A stretch of DNA of 64,000 nucleotides from Laccaria trichodermophora (lineage: Eukaryota > Basidiomycota > Agaricomycetes > Agaricales > Hydnangiaceae): positions 992,001 through 1,056,000 of the forward strand of contig JACTVC010000007.1 in NCBI GenBank assembly GCA_018417955.1. Reading direction: 5' to 3'. Under the pieces are notes generated by a model. It was not told the DNA's origin and did not search any database. It saw only the letters and a list, made by a program, of their open reading frames with translations. The position numbers were made by a program, and so were the translations under genes. Positions 1 through 10,294 of the stretch are shown here, piece by piece. Position 1 is the stretch's first letter, and the number at the start of each line of letters is the position of its first letter.

Positions 1-175
1 TAAATGACAGCAAAGGGAAGTATAAAGAAGTGTATACTAGTGTAATAGAAGTGTGCAGAAGTGTATATAGAAGTGTATATTAGTGTAAATTCACCAGATT
101 CCAGTTCCATTCCTGAGGATTCCTGTGGATTCCTGAGGATTCCTGCAGGAATGGGTGGGGCACTATAAAGTACTG
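1..175 (+). mobile_element. 3' tail and CAGTACTTT-type terminus of a KDZ element
   Basis: The window opens on TAA followed by ATGACAGCAAAGGG, the same bases that follow the stop codon of the KDZ transposase remnant at 21352-21354. Bases 1-3 are therefore probably that stop codon, with the gene lying outside the window. Repeats of AGTGTATATTAGTG follow, then an array of GGATTCCTG words, and the element ends GGGGCACTATAAAGTACTG at 175. The next 8 bases, TAATCATG, would be the right target duplication; the left copy is off-window. Confidence 0.75.
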
Positions 176-820
176 TAATCATGTGGTATAGTTTATAGTG
201 TCTTTCTGTTGATACACTACAGTTTTTGTGGTGTAGGTATCTTTCTCTTGTGAACGCATCAGTATTTGATGTGTACATGGAATAGTCTGGCTTTTAATTA
301 TCTTTGGCCTGGATCGGTTCCTCATGGTTCTCTTGGCCTCAGTTACCAATTTGATGTATCATGTCATTTTAGTGATGGCCAGGCCGATACATATGCAGCA
401 AGCTGCTTTACTCTAGAGCATCTTTATACTCTATTTCATGGTGGGTGAATCCTAGATAGGCTCCAAGTATAATGTCACGGTGCATACTGCTGCCAGCTCC
501 AAGGCCTTAGTCCTATGTTCAGACTCGATGCATATGCACTTTTAGTCTACTGAACCAGGTATGTTCAAAGACTCTTATATCATTGCAATTGTATATAGTG
601 TATGTACAGAGAAGACCATTTTAATGGTAAAATCGCAAAAATTGGATTTTATACAGTTGAATACATTTCACCCATATCAGCCCACCTCCACCTCACCTGA
701 ACACAACACACCCATGAAAAACCATGAGCACCCACCCCAACCCAACGGCATGCCAATGCAGAATGGCAACAAGGGCTTTGCAGCCACCCCTGTCATCATT
801 TCCCCCTCCCCCCACCTCAT
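176..820. other. Gene-poor segment between a KDZ terminus and a minisatellite
   Basis: No convincing gene is visible. 176-655 is moderately A/T-rich unique sequence. About 660-790 is a C/A-rich stretch of CACC, CCCATG and CAACACA words that resembles the CpG-eroded cassettes seen elsewhere in the window. The short open frames here have no recognisable motifs. Confidence 0.5.
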
Positions 821-826
821 TAACCT

Positions 827-1235
827 CATTTACAGCTACTCCCATCGTCATTGCCCCCCCACCTTGTTGACCTCATTTACAGCCGCTCCCATTGTCAATG
901 CCCCCCCCCCTCGTTAACCTCGTTTTCAGCTGCTCCCATTGTCGTTGCCCCCCCACCTCATTACCTCGTTTACAGCTGCTCCTGTTGTCATTGCCCCTCC
1001 CCCCCCCACCTCGTTGTCCTCATTTACAGCTGCTCCCGTTTACATTGCCCCCCCCCACCTTGTTAACCCTCATTTACCACTGCTCCCATTGTCATTGCCC
1101 CCCCACTTGTTATTGTTGTTTACAGCTTCTCCTGTTGTCATTGCCACCTCATTAACCTTGTTTACAGCTGCTCCTGTTGTCATTGCCTCCCACCTCGTTA
1201 ACCTCGTTTACAGCTGCTCCCGTTGTCCCCACCTC
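827..1235. repeat. Degenerate minisatellite, about 45-50 bp unit
   Basis: About nine units contain CTCRTTTACAGCTGCTCC followed by TGTCATTGCCCC and a C run. Unit starts lie near 827, 871, 919, 964, 1019, 1069, 1117, 1157 and 1204, and unit length varies because of the C tracts. Several overlapping open frames cross the array in different phases, which shows they are by-products of the repeat and not proteins. Confidence 0.85.
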
Positions 1236-1398
1236 ATAGTAGATATATGTACAATTTCTTATCATTACCTTGTGTTGAGATGTGTTTTTGCCAGTATGTG
1301 TACTTAGGTTGAAATTTTGGAACTTATGAATTTTCGAGGGAGTAAACTTGCAAATTGCTCCTTGTTCTATAACCACCACCACTGCCCACTGTCTCACT

Positions 1399-3356
1399 AT
1401 GCCAACCACCAGAGCTACCACCAAATCAACCAGGAGGAGGAGGAGCAGGAGGAGGGTCAAGGGGAGGGTCAGGAGGAGGAGGAGAATGAGAAAGAAGCTT
1501 TGGCTGAGCTGGAGGATGAGGTGGTTGTTGATAAGCCCAGACATGGGGGGAAGAGGGGGAAGGATGTCATCCTGAACAAGAGGGGGAAAAAAGGGTACAA
1601 AATTAATCAAATTTACTTTGACATTCACTGACATGAATTTTTAGCAAAAAGGGGTGCAAAACCAGTGCCCAGAAAAATGCAGAAGTGGCAGCTGAAGAAG
1701 CCAAGCGGGTCGAAAAGCAGACTCAGTGAGTTTTATTGCTTTATTTAAATCTTAGATATTGAAATATTTAAAGCATTATGAAACTTTTAACCCAAAGTGG
1801 TATTTCAGTTGCACCGCCTGCACGTGCTGCTGTTTCTGCTGCCCCTGCTGCTTCCTCCATCCCTTCTGGTTCTGCTGCTCCTTCTGTTCCTGTGGTCCCT
1901 AATGTTCAGGCTATTCCTGCTGTTTCTCCTGCTATGCCCACTGTTTCTGCTGTTTCTGCTATTCCCACTACACCTGCTGGTTCTGCTATTTCCACTGTAT
2001 CTGTTGTTTCTGCTGCTGTTCTTTCTGTTTCTAACACCACTGTTCCTATTTCTACCACTGCTCCATTGACTTCTGGTGATGAACCAGGAGATGTCTCTAT
2101 GGAAAGCCCTCCTCATCCTGAGGGTTCTTCACATGCCACTGGAGCCATTTTGTGGAACAGGACTATGGGTCAACATTACAATCCTGTTGACAATGAAGAT
2201 TTTCAGATGGCTCCTGTCTTAGGAAAAGTCAAGGGTGTTGTTAAGATATATGTTTCACCTCTAGATCCTGTTGAACTTGAATTTGCCACCATGCAACCCA
2301 GTCTGAAGGTTCCTGTCACTGTCAACATGAACTTGGGACCAGTTCTTAAAGAAGTAGCTCTTTACTGGCTACCAATTACTCATAAGTAATTCATGATGTA
2401 TAATGCTTTAAATGTTATATAACTCTGTTTAGGTAACTGTATCCTTGTTTATGATGCTCTTGATGGCCTTGGGATGGCCCAAGGACTCTATGATATTGCA
2501 GTTGAAATCAATGACACCATTTTATTTGACAATTCAAGTGACAAGGCAACTCTACACCTTCTTGTTGTGGGTATTATATCCTATTTCAATACACTACAAA
2601 ATATTAACTTCTAATTATATTATAGAGTTCTTTTGAGCCTGGAATTTCTTTTTCCTCAATTCCCCCTTCTCGTGCTCGTTCACTCCAAGGTGGATCTCTT
2701 CCATCTACCTCTTGTTCTGCCACACCCCACTCCTCATCTGTTCTCACTCTCACTCACATTCTCTATCAACATCTGGGGATATCCAAACTGGCAGTATTGA
2801 GCCTGCTGATGCAGTTCCAACTCAAAAAGATGTTGAGGACTTGGGCACTACTTTCAGTCCACATGAATCGAGTCTTCTTCATATTCTTAACATTCCCATG
2901 GACCTTACTCATTCAGCAACTGCCAAGTCCCTCTCAGAACAATTTCTTGCCTACCTTGCTGTCACTGATGCTCTTAATGCCATGCGCAAGGTTAAGCAGT
3001 GGCCTGAAAAACCACCTACTGAGAAGCATGTTACTGAACTTTTTATTGGGAAAAGCCAGTGGAACAATGTTTGGCAACCAATCTTCAGTAGGGCTTCTCA
3101 GCACTTTCCAGAAATGGTCAAGTGGCTACGAGGTGATGCTGACAGCAAGACTGCAGAGGAGCTTTGGGGGATAGAGGGGAAGTACAATCTCAAGATGTTG
3201 AAGGAATGGATGGATAGAGGCAGAAAGCCCTTAAAAGGGAAGGCTAGAGCTGTTGAAGAACCTGTTGCTGAAAGCTCATTGAAGGGATCAGAGAAAGACA
3301 AGGAGAAGAAGAAGAAGAAGAAAAAGAAGAAGAAGTCAGATAAATCAGATGAGTAA
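1399..3356 (+). pseudogene. Multi-exon accessory gene of the KDZ transposon (function unknown)
   Basis: This lies just upstream of the KDZ transposase in the same orientation. From the ATG at 1399 the start is basic (MPTTRATTKSTRRRR), but the acidic Glu-rich stretch that follows is in another frame, so a frameshift is likely. Probable introns are 1595-1644 and 1726-1808. A long Ala/Ser/Val/Pro linker (about 1809-2060) leads to a more structured part ending near LYWLPITHK, then further exons near 2433-2568 (NCILVYDALDGLG) and from 2626. The last part holds LFIGKSQWNNVW, FPEMVKWLRGDAD and a trailing LKEWMDRG, then a Lys-rich tail and a stop at 3356. I recall similar IGK..W and FPEMVKWL proteins as uncharacterised basidiomycete families. 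A related 5' exon is kept in the deleted element at 20620-20965, which ties the gene to the transposon. Exon phases do not all join cleanly, so it is probably decayed. Confidence 0.55.
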
Positions 3357-3750
3357 GTTGGGATGTAATAGTTACATATGCAATTGTTTGGGGTTTTTTG
3401 AATCTAACTTTTTACTATGCATTTTTTCAGATTTTTAGTTAAGCCTCATGTGATGGCTATCTCACCTTTGATCTGGCTAGTTTTATGGCTTGCATTTCAG
3501 CCTCTTATATCAGTCACTGGACCAACAACAGCATTTCTAAATATCTTGATTCTGGCTGTATGTTCTCTAAAGGCTACATAACCTGTAATCTGGCTGGTTA
3601 TGTGGTTTGCATTGGTTCCTGGTGTAATGGCCGCAGGCTCAACAACACCATTTCCTGATATCCCATTTCAGGCTTTTATTCAATTCATTTTGACAACATT
3701 TAACCCTGAAATCTCACTTGAAACTGTTCTGCTTGTCTTTTTTCCTTTAG
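3357..3750. other. Spacer between accessory gene and transposase, with a direct repeat
   Basis: No gene is seen. Two related segments near 3465-3545 and 3585-3670 share ATCTGGCTRGTT, GGTTTGCAT or GGCTTGCAT, and an ACAACA..CATTTC..GATATC series, so this is a decayed direct repeat of about 80 bases with a 120-base period. A CTTTAG acceptor-like site at 3745-3750 precedes the first transposase exon. Confidence 0.4.
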
Positions 3751-5781
3751 TGGACATCTGAATCATCCAAAAGTCCTAAATGAAAAGAAATTTATTTCAT
3801 CAAGTTGGATGAAATCACTGGGCCACGCATTAAATGAACAACTGGATTCATCTCTCAATGCTATTTCAATCAAATGAATTTGTGCAAAATTCATGGGAAA
3901 CTGCACTAGCTCTTAAGCTTGATGCATTTTCAGAGCTTCTTGGACTCACACCTTATAAACAAGGTGTTTTCAATAAAAAGCTGCAGAAAGTTTCTCAAAA
4001 GGCTATTGAGCCCATACAAATCATCTGTCCTATTGACATGGAGTGCGAAACTGCCTCATGTAACTCCCAACATATTGGAGTATATACTCATCAATGTGAT
4101 ATGCCTCTGGTGACTTTGATTTAAGGATCTTCAATATACAAGAATGTTGGTGTAGTGACTGGAGAGTGTAAAACATGTCACTCAATGTATTATGCTGACC
4201 ATCAAATACGTCATAATCAAGGCAATCAGACAGAAACATTTCTGAATTCTGCCAAATACCTCCAAATTGGAAGCAATATTTGGGTTGACACTATCTTTTC
4301 AAATGCTCTACTAAATGGCATGTACTCATTTCATGCATCTACAAACACCTATACACAATATTGGAACAATAGCTTTGGAACTATTGACCCTCACAACACA
4401 TTCAAAATTAGTCGAAAACAAATTTGGCAAGCTTTTGTACAGCATTCTATTAGAGATGTGGCTTCAACTTCAAATACTACATTTGAAACTCAATCTAATA
4501 TTGCTATTGATGACTTGACTCAACATGCCTCTGCTGTTCTTGGTAAGAATGGTGAAATACAAGGTGCAAGAGAACACACCTGCTCTGATTGTACAAAGCC
4601 TTTCAAACAAACAATGCAAGATGCAGAGCGCATTCCAGGTACACTTGATGTTAATATGATAACTTTGGATGGTGTTGTTATGGGTCGACAGGTTTGTCTA
4701 CCCTATTGAATTGATCCTCTGCTTAGATTTGTGCTTTTGACAATTGTACTAATGACCTTCTTAATGCTCGTGGTGGTGCACTCTGTGCAACACATGAAGC
4801 TTTACTTGCAAATAAATGTTGCATGGTTGGCTGTTCTAAAGAAAAGATACAAGCAACACAAGCTTGTAATGAGCATATGTCTGACTGGAAGAAAAGTGTT
4901 CAAGATCACAGTAAAGCCACTATTAATGGTATTTGACGTGTTCTTCAACGTCCTGGTGAACATCAAGAATGGCAAAATATTCCTGATGCTGCCATTCAAC
5001 AGCCACATGATGATGAGGTTGATGCAAATGAGGCTGAAAATCCTCAACCATCAATAAAGCGAAAGACATACTTCTCACCTAATCATTCATATTGTGTTGA
5101 AACAGCATGTGCACCATGTGGAGTTGTCATTGCATGGACCAATTTCCAAAATCTGAATCTCCAACTAATATTCTTAATTGGCTTGATGAAATATTTCCTA
5201 ACAAGGAGGATCGACTTGCTTATATATGCATTGATAAAGCATGTCAAGTCTTCAAGACAGCTGTTGGAAGTACAAGGTGGAAAGATTGGACAGACACAAC
5301 TCAGTTTATTGTTGATACATATCACTATAACAATCACTGTGCCACAGATGAAATCTGTTGAAAATGGTGTAATCCTGCACCAAAAGATGGTAGTGCACCA
5401 AATCTTGTAGGGGAAAAAATTGATGAGGATGGAAATCTTATACAGTGGAGAGAATTTAACACCCAAGTTTGTGAACAGCTCAATGCATGGCTTGCAGGCT
5501 ATGAATCTATTTTAAAGCAGATGACATCAAAAAACTTCAATTGGTTTATACATACTATGCTCATTTATCATGTCAAGCATGTCCTTGCTAAAATGGCATC
5601 TATGAAGGGTGATGGATCAACAGATGGAGAAAACAGTGATGAGAAAAGTAGTAATGAAGAGAGCAGTGATGAGAAGGGCAGTGATGAGGAGGGCAGTGAC
5701 AAGGACAGCAATGAAAAAGAAAGTGATGAGGAAAGTGATTCTACAAATAGCAGTGATTATGATATGCATCTTTCAGATTAA
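3751..5781 (+). pseudogene. KDZ-family transposase, decayed
   Basis: This is the fullest KDZ transposase in the window. The N-terminal part has a cysteine cluster (CPIDMECETASC, then CKTCHSMYYADH near 4170-4205) and a second one after a probable intron at 4692-4726 (CAFDNCTND, ALCATHEALL, CCMVGC, ACNEHM). The catalytic-side block follows: YCVETACAPCGVVIAW, FPKSESPTNIL, YICIDKACQVF, TTQFIVDTYHYNNH, WCNPAP and FNTQVCEQLNAWLAGYESIL, then NFNWFIHTMLIYH. An acidic Ser/Asp/Glu tail ends at 5781. Damage includes a frameshift near 3875, a stop at 4122, a TGA at about 4936, a one-base loss near 5140 and a TGA at 5359. The TGA codons fall where CGA is plausible. Family assignment rests on the cysteine clusters and the DTYHYNNH/WCNPAP/CEQLNAWL signature. 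It acts as a DNA transposase in the nucleus; this copy is not functional. Confidence 0.8.
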
Positions 5782-5869
5782 GTATATAATTAGTAGGAGT
5801 AATTACTGACAAATTTGTTCCATGTATTTAGCTAGTCCAGCTTTGTTGTTAAATACAGATAACAGTGTA

Positions 5870-6347
5870 ATTCCAGTGGAGTCCATTTTTGTGTTGGAAG
5901 TCAAGTGGAGTCCAGTTTTGTATTGAATACAGTTGGTAGTCCAGTGGAGTCCAGTTTTGTGTTGAGTACAGTAGTCAGTCCAGTGGAGTCCAGTCTAGTC
6001 CAGTGGAGTCCAGTCTAGTCCAGTTTTGTGTTGGACACAGCAGTGGAGTCCAGTCCAGTCCAGTTTTGTGTTGGATACAGTTGGCAGTCCAGCAGAGTCC
6101 AGTGGAGTCCAGTTTTGTGTTGAGTACAGCAGTCAGTCCAGTGGAGTCCAGTCTAGTCCAGTTTTGTATTACATAGTCTCCAGTCTGGTGGGAGTCCAGC
6201 CCAGCCCAGTTTTGTGTTGGATAGTCCAGTCTCCAGTCCACTGGAGTCCAGTTTTGTGACAGTATGTTAATATATAGTGAAGGCCAGTGGAAGCCAGTGG
6301 AATCCAGTGGAGTCCATGTGGATTGTGTGGGGGATGGTAAAGTATTG
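5870..6347 (+). mobile_element. Terminal word array and CAATACTTT-type end of the KDZ element
   Basis: Downstream of the transposase stop, CAGTGGAGTCCAGT words are repeated more than fifteen times, interleaved with TTTTGTGTTGGATACAG. The array ends in TGTGTGGGGGATGGTAAAGTATTG at 6347, the reverse of CAATACTTTACC, a one-base variant of the CAGTACTTT terminus. TGGAGTCCA is a near-palindrome and the family word. The following 8 bases are TTGTTCAT; no left partner is visible in the window. Confidence 0.7.
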
Positions 6348-6355
6348 TTGTTCAT

Positions 6356-7026
6356 CATTCATCATTTGGTTGCCACATCGCTGGGAGCGACATCCTGGAA
6401 ACCCCCAGATGCTCATGTCACAGTGATGTGGCCAGTGCTCATCATGGTGCTGCCACGTCATTCTCATTGGTGGTTGTGTGTGTGTGTGGACTGACATGGG
6501 TGGTGGCCGTTCAAGGTGACAAGGAGGCAATGGTGGTGGTGAAGCGAGGGTGGAAGTGAGGATGGTTCTTGGGAGATGGTAGTGGTGGGGAAGAGAGCAA
6601 GAGTGAGGATTGTTGACACCAAATCAAGCCCTGGTGTTTGCCAATGCTCAGAATTTGTCAACCTTCCAGGATAGTGGAGGTAGTTATGTATAGTGTAAAA
6701 TATAACATACTAACAATGCCTCTTATGGGGTGTTATTTCCTAGGTCTGGGGTTCAATTCCTGTCTGCTGCACCTTTTTTTATATTATATAATAACAACAA
6801 CAGGAGTCCATCTGGAGTCTAGTTGGTTAATTCAGTTGCCTACATTCTGAGGTGGAGTCCATGTTGTCCACATGGAGCAACTGGAGTCCAACTGGACTCC
6901 TGCTGGACTCCAGGTGGATTATAGACAAAAAATTGGCTGGGTTACCACCAAAAAGAATTTGTCTAAACTCCACCTGGAGTCCATCTGGAGTCCACCTGGA
7001 ATCTGTGGGGGAGGGTAAAGTCCTCA
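6356..7026 (+). mobile_element. GAGGAC-end half of an older KDZ-type non-autonomous element
   Basis: The segment starts with an eroded GTGG/CATCATGG cassette, contains a tRNA-like stretch, then an A/T and AACAACAACA tail (6771-6802), and then TGGAGTCCA and TCTGGAGTCC words up to GGGGGAGGGTAAAGTCCTC at 7026. Read inward the end is GAGGACTTTACC, a variant of GAGGTCTTTACC. Its other half was probably displaced by the KDZ element ending at 6347. Confidence 0.6.
6669..6802 (+). ncRNA. tRNA-like Pol III segment with A/T-rich tail
   Basis: GGGGTTCAATTCC at 6748-6760 fits the B box GTTCRANYC. The upstream A-box candidate near 6669-6680 is weak. The segment is followed by a T run, TATATTATATAATA and AACAACAACA, the same tail found at the other tRNA-like segments (8955-8990, 10873-10904). 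It is probably a relic promoter of a SINE-like module, not a functional tRNA. Confidence 0.45.
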
Positions 7027-7223
7027 ACTATGGTATCTTCATAAGCACATTCCTCACCACCAAGAGCAGCTCACCAGCAAAGGAAAACACATGCTGGAAA
7101 AAACCTGCTCATGGCTAGACATTCTGCTGGTACCTGACATGTTTAAAAATGCTTTTGCAGAAAATAAGACACCATCAACATCAGTGTTAGAGGTTATAGA
7201 TACAAAAAGGGTGTCAAAGGGCA

Positions 7224-7231
7224 AAGAAAAG
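7224..7231 (+). repeat. Left target duplication AAGAAAAG
   Basis: AAGAAAAG here is repeated exactly at 9267-9274, directly outside the two termini of the element at 7232-9266. Removing the element and one copy leaves a plus-strand reading frame open across the junction, ending SFNNWFVKPGESN, so the target may have been coding. Confidence 0.85.
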
Positions 7232-7508
7232 CAGTACTTTACCCTCCCACATGAGTTCCGGCAGACTCCTGCAGACTCCCATAAAATGTCGGAATTCCAT
7301 CCGGAGTCCACCGGAATGGTAGGAATCTCAAATTCCAGTGGATTCTGCCAGATTCTGAATGGAATTCCAATGGATTCTGCTGGACTCTGAATGAAATTCC
7401 CATGCACTTACTAATTTTATGGATGGTTTTTAAATATAGATTGATCAGATGGCATTGATAGATCAGCATACTTGATTGATATTGTATATACATTTAGTTT
7501 GTGTAATT

Positions 7509-7905
7509 CTAAAGTGAGTCATCTACTGTTCCCTCTTCTTCTTCTTCTTCCTCAGTAGAATGTTTACTTAATTCCTGCTTTCTAATCACATATCTTGTGT
7601 GATAGAAAAGCATAGTATGAAGAAACCAGCCCTGTGTCATTCTTTTCAAGATGGAATCAAATCCACCAAGCCATGAATTTAATTGTTCACAAGCCTGCAA
7701 AAGCAATAAGTTATATTATAAAATTAAGAACTATACCTGAGTATCGAAGGCTCTTTTCAAATATGGTCAACCATTTTTATCAACAGCAGATATAACCAGA
7801 TTAGGTGCAGAACTATTGAGAGGTGCAGGATTAACCATCTATGACAGATATAGTAGGTTGTGCAATGATTAATGTAATCGTAGTTATCCACAATGAATTG
7901 AGTGG
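7509..7905 (-). pseudogene. KDZ transposase C-terminal remnant
   Basis: The upstream exon reads TTQFIVDNYDYINHC, CHRW, then with a frameshift NPAPLNSSAPNLV and an FDTQ end. An intron of about 40 bases follows (near 7694-7732), then ACEQLNSWLGGFDSILKRMTQ, WFLHTMLFYH and an acidic tail to the stop at 7509. It sits next to the CAGTACTTT end, as in the other copies, so the element is an internal-deletion derivative of a KDZ transposon. Confidence 0.8.
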
Positions 7906-8212
7906 TCTTTTTTCATATCCACTCGAGAAGGGTTAAAATAATGTTTGACTTGTGGTTCAGATGCTGGTTGGTCATGAGGCTGTACAGGTCTTCAGTACTT
8001 TACCCTCCCCCACATGCTCTGATCAGAACTGAGCTAGAGGTCAGGTGACTTGAGCCGTATTTATTGAAGTCAGAAATTCAAACCTCCTTATAAAATTCAC
8101 AAGTGAATTAGATTAAATAATGTATTTCAATTATAATACAAAATATATTCAACTACATTCAGTGTATACTAGAGAGGGAGTGGATGGGCAAGGAAGGGGC
8201 AGGAAATGAGGA

Positions 8213-8275
8213 GGGAAGGGAAAAGGGAAAAGGGAAAAGGGAAAAGGGAAAAGGGAAAAGGGAAAAGGGAAAAGG
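8213..8275 (+). repeat. (GGGAAAA)n tract
   Basis: About nine copies of GGGAAAA follow a G/A-rich stretch beginning near 8168. It occupies the same place in the element order as the GGGAGGAA tracts at 24786-25100, 62190-62440 and 31310-31490. Confidence 0.9.
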
Positions 8276-8299
8276 AAGGGGGAGGGAAAAGGGAGGGGG

Positions 8300-8765
8300 C
8301 TCATCATCGTCATGGGCACTTGTCGTCATTGTTGGTTGACGTGGTTGTCGTCGTCCTCGTTGTCCATTGACATGTGGCCATCGTCCTTGTCATCCATTGA
8401 CATGTCGCCGTCGTCCTCATCATCCATCATCATCTGTTGATGTGCGGCCGTCTCGTCATCACTGACGTGTTGTCCATTGACGTGATGTGTCATCCTCGTC
8501 CTTGTCATCCGTCATCCTTGTCATCCTCGTCCACTGACATGTCCTCCTCATCGTTGTGTGTTGACGTGTCATCCTTGTCGTCGTCCGTCATTGTGCATTG
8601 ACATGTGGCCATCCTCGTCGCTGATGTGTCATGATCCGTCGTCGTCATCGTGTCATCGTGTCGTCGTCCATCGTCATCGCTGTGGTCGTTGTCTGCTGGC
8701 ATGGGCGTGATTGGAGGTGACTGCACTGGTCACGGTGACGGTGGTTGTGGTTGTGGTTGTGGTTG
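8300..8765. repeat. Degenerate GTCGTCATC minisatellite
   Basis: The stretch is built from GTCGTC, CATCGTCC, GTTGACGTG and TTGTCATCC words. On the minus strand it reads as an acidic Asp-rich frame, typical of triplet-repeat read-through. Many CG positions appear as TG or CA compared with the young cassette at 25168-25690. Confidence 0.75.
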
Positions 8766-8873
8766 AAAGCAAAACACAGATGCTGATGGTGACGCTGGCA
8801 AATGCCATGACTTATTTATGAAGGTGGGTGTGAGGATGGGTTATACAGAATAAATGTTACTAGGCTTTTAACA

Positions 8874-8990
8874 GCCATATGGTGTAGTGGAAATATTGCT
8901 GCTAAGAATTCATGTGACATTTGCTGAGGCTAGAGTTCAATCCTTGTGCATCCACTTATTTTTTTATATATTATAATAATAACAACAACA
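8874..8990 (+). ncRNA. tRNA-like Pol III segment near the GACCTC end
   Basis: The A box TGGTGTAGTGG is at 8880-8890 and the B box GTTCAATCC at 8935-8943, about 53 bases apart as in tRNAs. A T run, TATATATTATAATAATA and AACAACAACA follow, then the GGAATTCC array and the terminus at 9266. Transcription would run toward the element end. A functional tRNA is unlikely because the arms do not read as a cloverleaf. Confidence 0.6.
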
Positions 8991-9266
8991 AATATTGGAA
9001 TTCATTGGAATCTGTTGGAATCTGTTGGAATTTGACTGGAATATACTTTCCATTGGAATTCCATGGAATCTGGTTGGAATTCTAATGGATTCCTATGGAA
9101 ACTGTTCCAGGAGGCTCCCGGATTCTAACCATTTCCACTGGATTCCATTGGAATTTCCACGGAATTGGAAACCAGAATGGCTGAGGCTCCAGCCAACTGG
9201 TTTCCATTGGAATTCCGACATTCTGCTTGGAATCCGCCAGAACTCATGGGGGATGGTAAAGACCTC

Positions 9267-9274
9267 AAGAAAAG
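9267..9274 (+). repeat. Right target duplication AAGAAAAG
   Basis: This is the exact copy of 7224-7231 outside the right terminus of the 7232-9266 element. Confidence 0.85.
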
Positions 9275-9627
9275 GAACAACAGAATCCACCCAAAATGGG
9301 TGCCCAGTCTTCAGTTTGGATGTGAATGGAAACACATTCAAGAGTTTCAACAATTGGTTTGTGAAACCTGGTGAAAGCAATTGAGTGCACTAGTAGCTGC
9401 CATTCACATCATGTAAAACCTGGCATGTACCACAGAAATTCTTCCTTAGCTGCCATGAATTAAATGAAATGAATTTTCATTCATTCATGGCACCTGTTTC
9501 ATTCCAAGCCATTCCCATTCATTGCCATGGACAATGAAATATATTTCATTTCATTTCAATTTTTTCTTCATTTCTACTGACAAGAATGAAATTTATTTTG
9601 TTTCATTCATTCCTGGCAAATGTTTCA

Positions 9628-10043
9628 TTTTTTAATTTCATTCCACCATGGTGACTGTTTCAATAGGGTCATATGGGGGTACTTTTGGATTTGAGGCTCA
9701 AATGTTCCTAGATTCTCCCATTGACAGTCCCTGTCTTCCTCTTCCATATATGGTCTCTTCATCTGCTTTTCCATCATGTACTGGCTGTGGTAAAACAACA
9801 TTGAATGCAAGAACCAATCAAAGTTTCCCTGTGTCATCCTCTTTAGAATGGATTCAAAACCACCCAACCAGGCATTCAACTGTTCACAGGCCTGTTGTAA
9901 TATTTATTAATTCTTATATCACACCACATGTCAATCTAAACTTACCTGTGTGTTAAATGCTCACTTATAGTATGATTGACCATGTTTGTCTTTTTCAACA
10001 ACAACCAAATTTGGAGATGAGCCAACAGATCAACATATAACTC
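9628..10043 (-). pseudogene. KDZ transposase C-terminal fragment
   Basis: Read on the minus strand, GSSPNLVVVEKDKHGQSYYK is followed by TGA (probably once CGA), AFNTQ, an intron GTAAGT..CAACAG of about 60 bases, then ACEQLNAWLGGFESILKRMTQGNFDWFLHSMLFYH and a divergent tail. The first exon closely matches the plus-strand fragment at 35390-35463. No element terminus is adjacent, so it is a stranded fragment. Confidence 0.75.
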
Positions 10044-10044
10044 C

Positions 10045-10294
10045 CAAGAAGACCCAGCAAACTTGCCTCTCACCTCAATGAAGATTTCTATGGGTTTCAG
10101 CCATGCTGTAACAGCCACCTTCTAGCCAATTCTCGAAAACCTCATCAAACGTCGTCCTGAGTTGCAGGTGGGAGTTAAAGCTTAATAATTGATTTTTATT
10201 TGATATATTTCTAGACCCCAACATACTCTGTTAACTTGGGATGATATTGATGGTATGTGGAATCTTAAAGGGCCTTATGTGTTTGCCCTTGAAC
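10045..10294 (+). pseudogene. Unknown gene fragment with intron, cut by a transposon terminus
   Basis: A plus-strand exon reads DPANLPLTSMKISMGFSHAV, one stop, then PILENLIKRRPELQ up to a GTGGGA donor at 10168. The intron ends TTTCTAG near 10214. The next exon reads PQHTLLTWDDIDGMWNLKGP and YVFALE, and is broken at 10295 where GAGGTCTTTATTG begins. No match comes to mind. The clean intron and conserved-looking second exon suggest a real gene or an element gene before the insertion. Confidence 0.4.

Larger units (their letters stand above)
7232..9266 (-). mobile_element. Complete KDZ-type non-autonomous element, 2035 bp
   Basis: The left end is CAGTACTTTACCCTCCCACATGAG and the right end, read inward, is GAGGTCTTTACCATCCCCCATGAG. 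Both ends then carry TTCYGGC, AATGTCGGAATTCCA and related GGAATTCC words. Perfect 8-bp duplications flank it. From left to right it holds a word array, a minus-strand KDZ transposase 3' remnant, an internal fragment of another CAGTACTTT terminus at 7993, an A/T block, a GGGAAAA tract, an eroded GTCGTCATC minisatellite, a tRNA-like segment with tail and a second word array. Confidence 0.85.

Noticed and set aside
851..1307. Overlapping Pro/Ser/Cys-rich frames
   Set aside because: All three phases are open across the 45-50 bp minisatellite, so none is evidence of a gene.
7993..8040. A separate element starting at the CAGTACTTT at 7993
   Set aside because: No opposite end with flank CAGGTCTT was found before 9266; it looks like a fragment inside the larger element.
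8326..8726. Asp-rich minus-strand frames as acidic proteins
   Set aside because: They are translations of GTCGTCATC triplets; no non-repetitive part exists.
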